Part shown: positions 34,998 through 44,280 of the stretch, one piece after another
Numbering within the stretch: the stretch's first letter is position 1
How the letters are laid out: each line of letters begins with the position of its first letter
Assembly (NCBI RefSeq): GCF_028747205.1
Contig: NZ_CP112880.1
Location: 6,541,001 to 6,605,000, forward strand
Length of the DNA: 64,000 nucleotides
Direction: 5' to 3'
DNA from: Streptomyces sp. CA-278952
GTDB taxonomy: Bacteria > Actinomycetota > Actinomycetes > Streptomycetales > Streptomycetaceae
The notes under the pieces: generated by a model
Told to the model about the DNA's origin: nothing
The model's input: only the letters and a program-made list of their open reading frames with translations
The model's database searches: none
Position numbers and translations under genes: made by a program

Positions 34998-35218
34998 GCT
35001 CCACCACCAGATCTCGTCGCCGGACGCTCCCGGACCGGGCCGCTTCCACGGTACGCCCGGCACCGGCCCGGCAGGCGACCGGGGCACGCTGTACGAGAGG
35101 ACGGGGGCGGGGCGGGTGGCGGGCCGGGGTCACCCGGACGGCCCAACCGGACATGCGCCGCCCGGACAACGGGCCGACTCTGGACAGACGCGCACTCCGC
35201 GCCGCACGAGGAGGCGAA

Positions 35219-35497
35219 ATGAGCTGGTTGTGGGCAATCATCGTGGGACTGGTGCTCGGTGTCCTCGCCAGAGCGATCCTGCCGGGTAAGCAGGACATCC
35301 CGCTCTGGCTGACGGCCGTGTTCGGCATCCTCGGCAGCATCCTCGGCAACGCCGTGGCCGGCTGGATCGGTGTCGAGAACACCAAGGGCATCGACTGGAT
35401 CCGTCATCTGCTGCAACTGGCGGGCGCCGTGGCGGTCGTCGCCGTCGGCGACATGGCCTGGCAGGCCTTCCGAGGCAACCGTAAACAGCGAACCTGA
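35219..35497 (+). CDS. GlsB/YeaQ/YmgE family stress response membrane protein
   Basis: A 92-residue protein of three hydrophobic segments. SWLWAIIVGLVLGVLARAIL begins the family, whose motif is ILPGKQDIP followed by the Gly-rich helix TAVFGILGSILGNAVAGWIG and a third helix LLQLAGAVAVVAVGDMAW. These transglycosylase-associated proteins are induced by stress; no enzymatic activity is known. GAGGAGG lies six bases before ATG 35219. The gene is single and ends at a perfect bidirectional hairpin facing tyrS. In Firmicutes the family is linked to Asp23/Gls24 genes, which occur here 17 kb away. Confidence 0.9.
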   Translation: MSWLWAIIVGLVLGVLARAILPGKQDIPLWLTAVFGILGSILGNAVAGWIGVENTKGIDWIRHLLQLAGAVAVVAVGDMAWQAFRGNRKQRT

Positions 35498-35517
35498 CCC
35501 AGCGGGGTCACACACAG

Positions 35518-35556
35518 CCGCGGCCGGACACGCGAAGAACGCGTGTCCGGCCGCGG
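35518..35556. terminator. Perfect 17-bp bidirectional hairpin (glsB-like gene / tyrS)
   Basis: Arms ccgcggccggacacgcg (35518-35534) and its complement (35540-35556) flank aagaa. It lies 21 bases after one stop and 20 bases before the other. Confidence 0.85.
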
Positions 35557-35576
35557 CACTGTGACGCGGGGGAGGG

Positions 35577-36848
35577 TCAGCCGACCGGGCCGACCTCCAC
35601 GGCCGCCAGGTTCTTCTTGCCCCGGCGCAGCACCAGCCAGCGCCCGTGCAGAAGCTCCCCGGCGTCCGGCGCGACTTCGCCGTCGACGACCTTCACGTTG
35701 TTCACGTACGCGCCGCCCTCCTTGACCGTGCGGCGCGCACCCGACTTGCTGGGCGCCAGACCGACCTCCACCAGGAGGTCCACCAGCGGTCCCAGCTCGG
35801 CGACGGTGGCGCCCGGCACCTCGGACAGGGCCGCGCTCAGCGTCGCCCCGTCCAGCTCGGCCAGGTCGCCCTGCCCGAACAGCGCCTTCGACGCCGCGAT
35901 GACCGCGGCGCACTGCGCGCCGCCGTGCACCAGCGTGGTCAGCTCCTCGGCCAGCGCGCGCTGCGCGGAGCGGGCCTGCGGCCGCTCCTCGGTCAGCTTC
36001 TCCAGCTCCTCCAGCTCCGCACGGCTCTTGAAGCTGAGGATGCGCAGGTAGCGCGAGACGTCCCGGTCGTCCACGTTCAGCCAGAACTGGTAGAACGCGT
36101 ACGGCGTCGTCATCTCCGGGTCGAGCCAGACGGCACCGCTCTCGGACTTGCCGAACTTCGTCCCGTCCGCCTTCGTCATCAGCGGCGTCGCCAGCGCGTG
36201 CACGACCGCGCCCGGCTCCAGCCGGTGGATCAGGTCGATGCCCGCGGTGAGATTGCCCCACTGGTCGCTGCCGCCCTGCTGAAGGGTGCAGCCGTGCCGG
36301 CGGTACAACTCCAGGAAGTCCATGCCCTGGAGCAGCTGGTAGCTGAACTCCGTGTAGCTGATGCCCTCTTGCGACTCCAGCCGCCGGGCGACCGAGTCCT
36401 TGGTGAGCATCTTGTTGACCCGGAAGTGCTTGCCGATGTCCCGCAGGAACTCGATCGCGGACATGCCCGCGGTCCAGTCCAGGTTGTTGACCATCGTCGC
36501 CGCGTTCTCGCCCTCGAAGGACAGGAACGGCTCGATCTGCGAACGCAGCCGGGCCACCCAGGCGGCGATCGTCTCCGGGTCGTTCAGCGTGCGCTCGGCG
36601 GTGGGCCGCGGGTCACCGATCTGGCCCGTCGCGCCGCCCACCAGGGCGAGCGGCCTCAGCCCGGCCTGCTGGAGCCGCCGCATGGTGAGCACCTGCACCA
36701 GGTGCCCCACATGCAGGCTGGCCGCGGTCGGGTCGAAGCCGCAATAGAAGGTGACGGGACCGTCCGCGAGAGCCTTGCGCAGTGCGTCCTCGTCAGTGGA
36801 CTGGGCGAACAGCCCGCGCCACTTCAGCTCGTCGACGATGTCCGTCAC
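35577..36848 (-). CDS. tyrS: Tyrosine--tRNA ligase
   Basis: Class I aminoacyl-tRNA synthetase charging tRNA-Tyr, 423 residues. The N-terminal motif [18 protein letters not shown] (about 34-51) contains the HIGH signature. The tyrosine pocket includes [20 protein letters not shown] (about 172-191), and [11 protein letters not shown] (about 231-241) is the KMSKS loop. An S4 RNA-binding domain ends the protein ([17 protein letters not shown]). GTG 36848 has AGGAG upstream. It is monocistronic and convergent with the glsB-like gene. I see no T-box leader in the 54 bases upstream. Confidence 0.97.
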   Translation of the reverse strand: MTDIVDELKWRGLFAQSTDEDALRKALADGPVTFYCGFDPTAASLHVGHLVQVLTMRRLQQAGLRPLALVGGATGQIGDPRPTAERTLNDPETIAAWVARLRSQIEPFLSFEGENAATMVNNLDWTAGMSAIEFLRDIGKHFRVNKMLTKDSVARRLESQEGISYTEFSYQLLQGMDFLELYRRHGCTLQQGGSDQWGNLTAGIDLIHRLEPGAVVHALATPLMTKADGTKFGKSESGAVWLDPEMTTPYAFYQFWLNVDDRDVSRYLRILSFKSRAELEELEKLTEERPQARSAQRALAEELTTLVHGGAQCAAVIAASKALFGQGDLAELDGATLSAALSEVPGATVAELGPLVDLLVEVGLAPSKSGARRTVKEGGAYVNNVKVVDGEVAPDAGELLHGRWLVLRRGKKNLAAVEVGPVG

Positions 36849-36902
36849 GGTTCCGGTGCTCCTAACGAAGGTAGAAATAATCCAGGTGTCAGTCTAGGCG
36901 GG

Positions 36903-38297
36903 TCACACCCCCGGGCTGACCGAGCTCATGTTGAAGTCCGGGATGCGCAGCGCGGGCATCGCGGCCCGGGTGAACCAGTCGCCCCACTCGCGCGGCAGCG
37001 TCTTCTCCGTACGCCCGGCCTCCGAGGCCCGCGACAGCAGGTCCACCGGCGACTCGTTGAAGCGGAAGTTGTTCACCCCGCCGACCACCTCGCCGTCCTC
37101 GACCAGATAGACGCCGTCCCGGGTCAGCCCCGTCAGCAGCAGCGTCGCCGGATCCACCTCGCGGATGTACCAGAGGCAGGTCAGCAGCAGCGCCCGCCCG
37201 GACGTCGCGGCGACCATCTCCTCCAGCGACCGCTCGCCGCCGCCCTCCAGCAGCAGGTTGTCGATGGCCGGGGCGACCGGCAGCCCGGTCAGGTCCGCCG
37301 TGTGCCGGGTCGTCGTCAGCCGCTCCAGCCTCCCCTCCCGGACCCAGTCCGTCGGGGCCAGCGGCAGCCCGTTGTCGAAGACGGAACCGCTGTCGCCGGA
37401 GGAGTGGGCGATCACGAACGGCGCCGACTCCAGCCCCGGCGCGTGCGGGTCGCTGCGCAGGGTGAGCGGAAGCGGGGCGAGTGTCTCGCCCAGCCGCGTA
37501 CCGCCGCCCGGCGTGGAGAACACCGTCCGGCCCTCCACGGCGTCCCGCGCGGTCGACGACCACAGCTGGTAGATCAGCAGGTCCGCGACCGCGGCCGGCG
37601 GCAGCAGCGTCTCGTACCGGCCGGCGGGCAGCTCGACGCGCCGCTCCGCCCAGCGCAGCCGCTGCGCCAGCTCCGCGTCCATCGCCGCCGGGTCGACGTC
37701 CCGGAAGTCCCGGGTCGCCCGGCCCGCCCACGCGGAGCGCGTACGGTCCGGCGACTTCGCGTTCAGCTCCAGCGTGCCGTTCGGCTGGTCGTGGCGCAGC
37801 CGCAGCCCCGTCGACGTCCCCAGGTAGGTGGAGGTCAGCTCGTGGTTCGCGAACCCGTACAGCTCGCGGCCCCCGGCCCGGGCGCGCGCGAAGGCGTCGC
37901 CGAGCGCCGGGGCGAAGTCGGCGAAGACCTCCGAGCCGGTCTCGGCGGGCGCGTCCGTGAAGCCGGGGGAGGAGGGCGCCCCGCTCACCAGCGGCTGAGC
38001 GTCCTCCGCCGGATCCGCGCCCCGCGCGGCGGCCTCGGCGGCCCGCACCAGCGGCTCCAGGTCGCCCCGGGTCACCGCGGACCGGGAGACGACGCCGGAC
38101 GCCGTCCCCTTCGCCCCGTCCACGGTCGCGATGACGGTCAGGGTCCGCCCCCGGGTCACCCCGTTCGTGGTGAGCGCGTTGCCCGCCCAGCGAAGATTGG
38201 CGGAGGACTGCTCGTCGGCGATGACCACCAGGCCGTCCGTGGCGGACAGCTCCAGAGCCCGCTCGACGATCTCGTACGGCTTGCTGACGCGGCTCAT
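36903..38297 (-). CDS. TldD/PmbA family protein, PmbA/TldE-type
   Basis: A 464-residue member of the TldD/TldE family, lacking the zinc-binding HExxxH of its partner, so it is the TldE-like subunit. Family features are EIVERALELSATDGLVVIAD at the start and GLRLRHDQPNGTLELNAKS in the middle. The C-terminus includes LWYIREVDPATLLLTGLTRD and GVNNFRFNESPVDLLSRAS. The pair degrades unfolded peptides and trims some modified peptides in other bacteria. ATG 38297 overlaps the TldD stop (ATGA), so equimolar subunits are expected. Confidence 0.9.
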   Translation of the reverse strand: MSRVSKPYEIVERALELSATDGLVVIADEQSSANLRWAGNALTTNGVTRGRTLTVIATVDGAKGTASGVVSRSAVTRGDLEPLVRAAEAAARGADPAEDAQPLVSGAPSSPGFTDAPAETGSEVFADFAPALGDAFARARAGGRELYGFANHELTSTYLGTSTGLRLRHDQPNGTLELNAKSPDRTRSAWAGRATRDFRDVDPAAMDAELAQRLRWAERRVELPAGRYETLLPPAAVADLLIYQLWSSTARDAVEGRTVFSTPGGGTRLGETLAPLPLTLRSDPHAPGLESAPFVIAHSSGDSGSVFDNGLPLAPTDWVREGRLERLTTTRHTADLTGLPVAPAIDNLLLEGGGERSLEEMVAATSGRALLLTCLWYIREVDPATLLLTGLTRDGVYLVEDGEVVGGVNNFRFNESPVDLLSRASEAGRTEKTLPREWGDWFTRAAMPALRIPDFNMSSVSPGV

Positions 38298-39817
38298 CGT
38301 CCGGCCTCCTGCGTCGTATTGAGGATGTTGACGCCCCGGAAGAGGGCGGAGGGGCAGCCGTGCGAGACCGCGGCGACCTGGCCCGGCTGGGCCTTGCCGC
38401 AGTTGAACGCGCCGCCCAGCACGTACGTCTGGGGGCCGCCGACCTTCTCCATCGAGCCCCAGAAGTCCGTGGTCGTCGCCTGGTACGCCACATCGCGCAG
38501 CTGCCCGGCCAGCCGCCCGTTCTCGATGCGGAAGAACCGCTGCCCGGTGAACTGGAAGTTGTAGCGCTGCATGTCGATCGACCAGGACCGGTCGCCGACC
38601 ACGTAGATCCCGCGCTCCACCCCGCCGATCAGGTCCTCCGTCGACAACCCGCCCGGGTCCGGCTTCAGGGACACGTTCGCCATGCGCTGTACGGGGACGT
38701 GGCCCGGCGAGTCCGCGTACGCGCAGCCGTTGGAGCGGCCGAGGCCCGTCAGCTTCGCGATGCGGCGGTCCAGCTGGTAGCCGACCAGCGTGCCGTCCTT
38801 CACCAGGTCCCACGACTGCGCCTCGACGCCCTCGTCGTCGTACCCGATCGTCGCGAGCCCGTGCTCGGCCGTGCGGTCACCGGTCACATTCATCACGGGG
38901 GAGCCGTACGCCAGCTTGCCCAGCTGGTCGAAGGTGGCGAACGAGGTACCGGCGTACGCCGCCTCGTACCCCAGCGCCCGGTCCAGCTCGGTGGCGTGGC
39001 CGATCGACTCGTGGATCGTCAGCCACAGGTTCGACGGATCGACCACCAGGTCGTAGCTCCCCGCCTCGACGCTCGGCGCGCGCATCTTCTCCGCGAGCAG
39101 CCCGGGGATCCGCTCCAGCTCGCCGTCCCAGTCCCAGCCGGTCCCGGTCAGGTACTCCCAGCCCCGGCCCGCCGGCGGCGCGATGGTCCGCATCGAGTCG
39201 AACTCACCGCTCGTGCCGTCCACCGCGACGGCGGTGAACTGCGGGTGGATCCGCACCCGTTGCTGCGTGGTGACGGTGCCCGCCGTGTCCGCGTAGAACT
39301 TGTTCTCGTGCACGGCCGTCAGGGACGCGTCCACATGCGCCACCCCCTCCGCGCCCAGCAGCCGCCCGCTCCACTCGGCGAGCAGCGCCGCCTTCTCCTC
39401 GTCCGGTACGGAGAAGGGGTCGACGTCGTACGCCGATACCCAGGTCCGTTCACCGTGCACCGGCTCGTCCGCCAGCTCCACGCGCTCGTCGGAACCCGCC
39501 GCCGCGATCACCTTCGCCGACAGCTTCGCCATCGCGACGGCCTGCGAGGCCACCTTCGCGGCGGCGTCCATCGTCAGGTCGACACCCGAGGCGAACCCCC
39601 ACGCCCCGCCGTGCACCACCCGCACCGCGTACCCGAGGTCCGTGCTGTCCGACGCGCCGGCCGGCCGGGCGTCCCGCAGCCGCCAGGAGGCGCTGCGTAC
39701 CCGCTCCAGCCGGAAATCGGCGTGGGTCGCGCCCAGCGCCCGCGCTCTGGCGAGCGCCGCGTCGGCCAGCGCGCGCGACGGCAGGGCCAGGAATGACTGA
39801 TCTACCTCGTGGGGCAC
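38294..39817 (-). CDS. tldD: TldD metalloprotease
   Basis: A 507-residue catalytic subunit of the TldD/TldE protease. The active site is HESIGHATELDRAL (about 266-279), the HExxxH motif, with the third ligand expected further on near the Cys/Gly-rich segment (GLGRSNGCAYADSPGHVPV). The C-terminus has ERGIYVVGDRSWSIDMQRYN and GGAFNCGKAQPGQVAAVSHG. GTG 39817 follows aaggga eight bases upstream; the upstream in-frame extension lacks family sequence. It overlaps and precedes the TldE gene. It may also process peptide natural products. Confidence 0.92.
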   Translation of the reverse strand: MPHEVDQSFLALPSRALADAALARARALGATHADFRLERVRSASWRLRDARPAGASDSTDLGYAVRVVHGGAWGFASGVDLTMDAAAKVASQAVAMAKLSAKVIAAAGSDERVELADEPVHGERTWVSAYDVDPFSVPDEEKAALLAEWSGRLLGAEGVAHVDASLTAVHENKFYADTAGTVTTQQRVRIHPQFTAVAVDGTSGEFDSMRTIAPPAGRGWEYLTGTGWDWDGELERIPGLLAEKMRAPSVEAGSYDLVVDPSNLWLTIHESIGHATELDRALGYEAAYAGTSFATFDQLGKLAYGSPVMNVTGDRTAEHGLATIGYDDEGVEAQSWDLVKDGTLVGYQLDRRIAKLTGLGRSNGCAYADSPGHVPVQRMANVSLKPDPGGLSTEDLIGGVERGIYVVGDRSWSIDMQRYNFQFTGQRFFRIENGRLAGQLRDVAYQATTTDFWGSMEKVGGPQTYVLGGAFNCGKAQPGQVAAVSHGCPSALFRGVNILNTTQEAGR

Positions 39818-40033
39818 GGGGAGTTCCCTTCTCGATACACCACGGCAGTGAACCATGCCGGAGGGTGACCGCACCGGGGGATATCGAGGACGCGTGGGCC
39901 GACCACCTACCCGCGCGGACTGTAGGAACCCGACAGCACCCCGGACAAGCCACTGTCAGGGCCCGATTCCTCGATCGGCGCACGGTACCGATAGGTTTTC
40001 GACGTACCAGACCGCCAAGGAAAGGGTGATCCG

Positions 40034-40753
40034 TTGAGCCGCTCGGTTCTCGTCACCGGAGGAAACCGGGGCATCGGCCTCGCCATCGCCCGCGCCTTCG
40101 CCGACAACGGCGACCAGGTCGCGATCACCTACCGTTCCGGAGAGCCGCCCCAGGCGCTCACCGACGCCGGTGTCCTCGCGGTCCGCTGCGACATCACCGA
40201 CGCCGAGCAGGTGGAGCAGGCCTACAAGGAGATCGAGGAGAAGCACGGTCCCGTGGAGGTGCTGGTCGCCAACGCGGGCATCACCAAGGACCAGTTGCTG
40301 ATGCGGATGTCGGAGGAGGACTTCACCTCCGTCCTCGACACCAACCTCACGGGGACCTTCCGGGTCGTCAAGCGCGCCAATCGCGGCATGCTGCGCGCCA
40401 AGAAGGGCCGTGTCGTCCTGATCTCCTCCGTCGTCGGGCTCCTCGGCTCGGCCGGCCAGGCCAACTACGCCGCCTCCAAGGCCGGGCTCGTCGGCTTCGC
40501 CCGGTCGCTGGCCCGTGAACTCGGATCGCGGAACATCACCTTCAACGTCGTCGCCCCCGGTTTTGTCGACACCGACATGACCCAGGCGCTCACCGAGGAG
40601 CAGCGCAAGGGCATCGTGTCCCAGGTGCCGCTCGGCCGCTACGCGCGGCCCGAGGAGATCGCCGCCGCGGTGCGCTTCCTCGCCTCCGACGACGCGTCGT
40701 ACATCACTGGAGCCGTCATTCCCGTTGACGGCGGATTGGGCATGGGTCACTGA
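40034..40753 (+). CDS. fabG: 3-oxoacyl-[acyl-carrier-protein] reductase
   Basis: NADPH-dependent reduction of 3-ketoacyl-ACP in type II fatty acid synthesis. The 239 residues contain VTGGNRGIGLAIARAF (about 7-22), VANAGITKD (about 79-87), the catalytic Ser in VLISSVVGLLGSAGQ (about 125-139), and YAASKAGLVGFARSLAREL with Tyr-Lys of the active site. VAPGFVDTDMT follows. The TTG start at 40034 is preceded by aaggaaaggg. fabI follows after five bases, forming the fabG-fabI pair known from S. coelicolor (SCO1815-1814, from memory). Confidence 0.95.
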   Translation: MSRSVLVTGGNRGIGLAIARAFADNGDQVAITYRSGEPPQALTDAGVLAVRCDITDAEQVEQAYKEIEEKHGPVEVLVANAGITKDQLLMRMSEEDFTSVLDTNLTGTFRVVKRANRGMLRAKKGRVVLISSVVGLLGSAGQANYAASKAGLVGFARSLARELGSRNITFNVVAPGFVDTDMTQALTEEQRKGIVSQVPLGRYARPEEIAAAVRFLASDDASYITGAVIPVDGGLGMGH

Positions 40754-40758
40754 TCACC

Positions 40759-41526
40759 ATGAGCGGAATTCTCGACGGCAAGCGCATCCTGATCACCGGG
40801 GTGCTGATGGAGTCGTCCATCGCGTTCCACGCCGCGAAGGTGGCCCAGGAGCAGGGGGCCGAGGTCATCCTGACGGCCTTCCCCCGCCCCACCCTGACCG
40901 AGCGCATCGCCAGGAAGCTGCCGAAGCCGGCCAAGGTCATCGAGCTGGACGTGACCAACCAGGAGCACCTAGACCGGCTCGCCGGTCTGGTGCGCGAGGA
41001 GCTCGGCTCCCTGGACGGCGTCGTCCACTCCATCGGCTTCGCGCCGCAGGACGCGCTCGGCGGCAACTTCCTCAACACGCCGTTCGAGTCCGTCGCCACC
41101 GCGATGCACGTCTCGGCGTTCTCCCTGAAGTCGCTGGCCATGGCCTGCAAGCCGCTGATGAGCGAGGGCGGCTCGATCGTCGGCCTCACCTTCGACGCCC
41201 AGTACGCCTGGCCGCAGTACGACTGGATGGGCCCGGCCAAGGCCGCGCTGGAGGCCACCTCCCGCTACCTCGCCCGCGACCTGGGCAAGGACGGGCTGCG
41301 CTGCAACCTGGTCTCCGCCGGACCGCTGCGCTCCATGGCCGCCAAGTCCATCCCGGGCTTCGAGGAGCTGGCCGACGTCTGGAACACCCGCGCCCCGCTG
41401 GCCTGGGACATGAACGACCCGGAGCCGGCCGGCCGCGGCATCGTCGCCCTGCTCTCCGACTTCTTCCCGCGCACCACGGGCGAGATCATCCACGTCGACA
41501 GCGGCGTGCACATGATGGGCGCCTGA
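40759..41526 (+). CDS. fabI: Enoyl-[acyl-carrier-protein] reductase (FabI/InhA type)
   Basis: NADH-dependent reduction of trans-2-enoyl-ACP, the last step of each fatty acid elongation cycle. 255 residues. The atypical cofactor motif GVLMESSIAFHAAK (about 14-27), SIGFAPQDAL (about 90-99) and the active-site region FDAQYAWPQYDWMGPAKAAL (about 144-163) with its Tyr and Lys match the InhA group. The end is HVDSGVHMMGA. Expected target of InhA-type inhibitors. It follows fabG by five bases and ends at a long hairpin terminator. Confidence 0.96.
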   Translation: MSGILDGKRILITGVLMESSIAFHAAKVAQEQGAEVILTAFPRPTLTERIARKLPKPAKVIELDVTNQEHLDRLAGLVREELGSLDGVVHSIGFAPQDALGGNFLNTPFESVATAMHVSAFSLKSLAMACKPLMSEGGSIVGLTFDAQYAWPQYDWMGPAKAALEATSRYLARDLGKDGLRCNLVSAGPLRSMAAKSIPGFEELADVWNTRAPLAWDMNDPEPAGRGIVALLSDFFPRTTGEIIHVDSGVHMMGA

Positions 41527-41546
41527 CCCGCGAACCACCCCGCCTG

Positions 41547-41607
41547 ACGGCCCCCGGCCGCGTACCCCCTCCTGGTTCTCCGGAGGCGGTACGCGGCCGG
41601 GGGCCGT
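41547..41607 (+). terminator. Perfect 20-bp hairpin terminator of fabG-fabI
   Basis: Arms acggcccccggccgcgtacc (41547-41566) and its exact complement (41588-41607) enclose a loop that itself pairs (cctcc with ggagg). Confidence 0.85.
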
Positions 41608-41713
41608 TCACGGTCCGTGGCCTCCCGGTGCCCCTCCGGTCGAAAAGTCGGCCGATCCACCGCAGAATGAGGAGGAACCGGACTTCTTGTCAGGCTGCGG
41701 GAGGGAGATCGCC

Positions 41714-42085
41714 GTGCGTCCCCAGCGCCGCCGAACCCGTCTCCTCCTGGCCGCCCCGGTGGTCGCCGCCGCGCTTGCCGTCCCTCTGGGAATCCACGCC
41801 GCCAGAGGAGCCGACTCCGGTACGGAAGCGAAGCCCCCGAAGCCCGAACCGGCCGGCTCGGAGTGCCGTACGTCCGTCGAGGGCTCCCGCGTCGTCGCCT
41901 ACTGCCACAACCCCTACCCCTCCACCGACCTGGTCCGGCTGCACACCGAATGCGACCGCTGGTGGGACGTCGACGCGGACGGGGCGGCGGTCGCGGTGGA
42001 GCCCGGCCGGACCGTACGCCTCGAGGACCGCTGCTGGAAAGAGATCGCCACGGCGTGGGTCAGCCACCGTCCCGCCCCCGTCTGA
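41714..42085 (+). CDS. Small secreted protein with four cysteines
   Basis: A 123-residue exported protein. A basic n-region (RPQRRRTR) and hydrophobic core (LLLAAPVVAAALAVPLGI) form a signal peptide cut near ARG-AD. The mature part has a Lys/Pro linker and then four Cys (SECRTS, AYCHNPY, HTECDRWWDVDAD, EDRCWKE), likely two disulfides in a small beta domain. GTG 41714 has GGGAGGGAG upstream. Unrecognised family; not an evident enzyme. A tandem 18-base repeat follows the stop. Confidence 0.75.
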   Translation: MRPQRRRTRLLLAAPVVAAALAVPLGIHAARGADSGTEAKPPKPEPAGSECRTSVEGSRVVAYCHNPYPSTDLVRLHTECDRWWDVDADGAAVAVEPGRTVRLEDRCWKEIATAWVSHRPAPV

Positions 42086-42090
42086 TCCGA

Positions 42091-42126
42091 GCGGTGCCCT
42101 TGCCGTACGCGGTGCCTTTGCCGTAC
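42091..42126. repeat. Tandem 18-base repeat, two copies
   Basis: gcggtgcccttgccgtac (42091-42108) is repeated with one change (42109-42126) in the gap between the secreted-protein gene and the convergent FadR-type regulator. Confidence 0.8.
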
Positions 42127-42142
42127 GTGGCCCGGGGCGCCG

Positions 42143-42817
42143 CTACACCCGGTCCGTCAGGCAGGTCAGCGCGTGGCTCGCCGCCTCGGCCGCCGCCGTC
42201 TCCGCGTCCCCCGCCCGGATTGCCTCGACCAGCCGACCGTGGTCCATATGGTTCTCCGGCCGCAGCTCGGGGCCCACGTCGCCGCGCAGGTAGTCGCGCA
42301 GCAGATCGCCGAGGTCGGCGTAGAGCTCGGTCAGGACGTCGTTGTGCGAGGCCGCGACCACCGCCAGGTGCAGCGTCGCGTCCGCCGCCACGAACGCCTC
42401 CGCGTTCCCCGACGCCCAGGCCTCCTCGCGGCGCGCCATCAACGTGTCCAGCTGCCGCAGATCCCGCTCGGTGCGCCGGGCCGCCGCCAGCCGGGCCGCC
42501 GAGGATTCCAGCGTCGAGCGCAGCTCCGCGATATGGCGCGGATCGGCGGCCGCGAACCTGCGGTGCATCACCCCGGCCAGCTCGCTCGTGGCGATCACAT
42601 AGGTGCCGGAGCCCTGCCGGATGTCCAGCAGCCCGTTGTGCGCGAGGGCCCGCACGGCCTCGCGGACGGTGTTACGGGCCACGCCCAGCTGCTCGACCAG
42701 CTCGGGCTCGGTCGGAATCCGCGAGCCGACCGGCCACTCGCCCGAGGTGATCTGGTTCCTCAGCTGGGCGATCACCTGGTCGGCGAGTGCCGAACGCCGT
42801 GGAGACGTCAGCGCCAT
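42143..42817 (-). CDS. FadR/GntR family transcriptional regulator
   Basis: A 224-residue regulator. The N-terminal winged helix-turn-helix has the GntR signature RIPTEPELVEQLGVARNTVR (about 34-53) and EAVRALAHNGLLDIRQGSGT. The C-terminal FCD domain is helical, with metal-site residues in FVAADATLHLAVVAASHND (about 140-158) and NHMDHGRLVEAIRAGD (about 190-205). AAGGAG precedes ATG 42817. It is divergent from an MFS carrier, and a 15-base palindrome lies in that carrier's promoter, so this protein probably represses the carrier in response to its substrate. The ligand is unknown. Confidence 0.9.
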   Translation of the reverse strand: MALTSPRRSALADQVIAQLRNQITSGEWPVGSRIPTEPELVEQLGVARNTVREAVRALAHNGLLDIRQGSGTYVIATSELAGVMHRRFAAADPRHIAELRSTLESSAARLAAARRTERDLRQLDTLMARREEAWASGNAEAFVAADATLHLAVVAASHNDVLTELYADLGDLLRDYLRGDVGPELRPENHMDHGRLVEAIRAGDAETAAAEAASHALTCLTDRV

Positions 42818-42917
42818 GATGCTCCTTGCTCGTGGGCCGGCCCGGAGCCGCCGGGCCGAAGAAGATGTCGGGGCCGGATTCTCCCAGGAAACCCGGGAGA
42901 TCACGGGGTGGGACGGA

Positions 42918-42949
42918 TTGGACAAGTAATCATCCCATGATTCTATGAT
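42918..42949 (+). promoter_or_regulatory. MFS promoter with embedded operator palindrome
   Basis: A -35-like ttggac (42918-42923) and -10 tatgat (42944-42949) surround the perfect palindrome aatcat-ccc-atgatt (42928-42942). The ATG at 42956 follows the -10 by six bases, so the mRNA is probably leaderless. A repressor bound to the palindrome would block RNA polymerase; the divergent FadR-type regulator is the obvious candidate. Confidence 0.7.
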
Positions 42950-42955
42950 GGCCTC

Positions 42956-44263
42956 ATGCCGGACGACGAGACGCAGACCCCGACCCTGAACCGCGGCGCC
43001 GCCGCGCGCACCTCCCGCGAGCTCCGCGCCCAGCGGCTCCCCGGTGCGGGCGAGGCCCCCGCACCCTGGCTGCTGCGCCTCATCGCCGTGGGACTCGTCC
43101 TGGCCGCCCTGAACCTCCGCCCCGCCATCACCAGCCTCGGCGCCCTCCTCGAAGAGGTCCGCGAGGGGCTGCACATGAGCGGGAGCGTGGCCGGCGTCCT
43201 CACCTCCGTGCCGCCGCTCTGCTTCGCGGTCTTCGGGATCATGGCGCCGCGCCTGGCCCGCCGCTTCGGCACGGGCGCCGTGGTCTGCGCGGGCATGGCC
43301 GCCATCGCGGCCGGCCTGCTGATCCGCCCGTACATCGGCTCCACCGCCGGGTTCCTGGCCGCCAGCGCGCTGGCCCTGATGGGCATCGCCGTCAGCAACA
43401 TCCTGATGCCGGTGATCGTCAAGCGCTGGTTCCCCGACCGGGTCGGCACCATGACGGGCCTCTACTCCATGGCCCTGGCGCTCGGCACCGCCCTGGCAGC
43501 CGCCGTCACCGTCCCCGTCACCGGGGCGCTGGGCGGCGACTGGCAGGCGGGACTCGTCGTCTGGGCCGTGCTCGCCGCCGTCGCGGTGCTGCCCTGGATC
43601 ATCCTCGTACGCGACCGGACCCCGGCCCCCGGACAGCCGGCCCCCGCTCCGGGGCGGGCCGCCGCGCACACCGAGGCGCCGGCCCTCCGGATCACCCGCA
43701 GCCGCACCGCGTGGGGCCTCGCCTGCTTCTTCGGGCTCCAGGCCACCGCCGCGTACATCACCATGGGCTGGATGCCGCAGATCTTCCGCGACGCCGGGGT
43801 CTCCGCCGGCACGGCCGGACTCCTGCTCGCGGTCACCATGGCCATGGGCGTCCCGCTCGCCTTCGTCATCCCCCGGGTCGCCTCCCGGCTCAAGCAGCAG
43901 GGCCCCATCGTCGTCGTCCTCGGCCTGTGCGGCCTGATCGGCTACGGCGGCCTCTACCTCGCCCCCGCCGCCGGCGCCTGGGCCTGGGCCCTGCTCCTCG
44001 GCGTGGCCAACTGCGCCTTCCCCCTCGCCCTCACCATGATCGGCCTGCGGGCCCGGTCCGGCGCGGGCGTCGTCCGGCTCTCCGCCTTCGCCCAGTCCAC
44101 CGGCTACCTGCTCTCGATCCCCGGTCCGCTGCTCGTCGGCGTGCTCTACCAGCACAGCGGCGGCTGGGGGCTGCCGATCGCGCTGATGGCGGGCCTCCTG
44201 ATTCCGCAGATGGTGGCCGGGATCCTCGCCGGCCGGGACCGGACGATCGAGGACGAATGCTGA
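42956..44263 (+). CDS. MFS transporter, CynX/NimT-like
   Basis: A 435-residue carrier with 12 hydrophobic helices. After a charged N-terminus (1-40), helix 1 reads RLIAVGLVLAALNLRPAITS, whose NLRPAITS motif is typical of the CynX/NimT group. LYSMALALGTALAAAVTVPV and TMGWMPQIFRDAGVSAGTAG are also characteristic. A Pro/Ala-rich central loop (about 222-240) divides the halves. Members export or import cyanate, nitroimidazole or other small organic anions; here the substrate is unknown. The leaderless start overlaps an operator-bearing promoter and a FadR-type regulator is divergent. Confidence 0.88.
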   Translation: MPDDETQTPTLNRGAAARTSRELRAQRLPGAGEAPAPWLLRLIAVGLVLAALNLRPAITSLGALLEEVREGLHMSGSVAGVLTSVPPLCFAVFGIMAPRLARRFGTGAVVCAGMAAIAAGLLIRPYIGSTAGFLAASALALMGIAVSNILMPVIVKRWFPDRVGTMTGLYSMALALGTALAAAVTVPVTGALGGDWQAGLVVWAVLAAVAVLPWIILVRDRTPAPGQPAPAPGRAAAHTEAPALRITRSRTAWGLACFFGLQATAAYITMGWMPQIFRDAGVSAGTAGLLLAVTMAMGVPLAFVIPRVASRLKQQGPIVVVLGLCGLIGYGGLYLAPAAGAWAWALLLGVANCAFPLALTMIGLRARSGAGVVRLSAFAQSTGYLLSIPGPLLVGVLYQHSGGWGLPIALMAGLLIPQMVAGILAGRDRTIEDEC

Positions 44264-44268
44264 GATGC

Positions 44269-44274
44269 GACACT
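44269..44274 (+). promoter_or_regulatory. Possible -10 hexamer gacact before ATG 44281
   Basis: Six bases (gacctc) separate it from the ATG and there is no Shine-Dalgarno sequence. The first base deviates from TAnnnT. Confidence 0.35.
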
Positions 44275-44280
44275 GACCTC

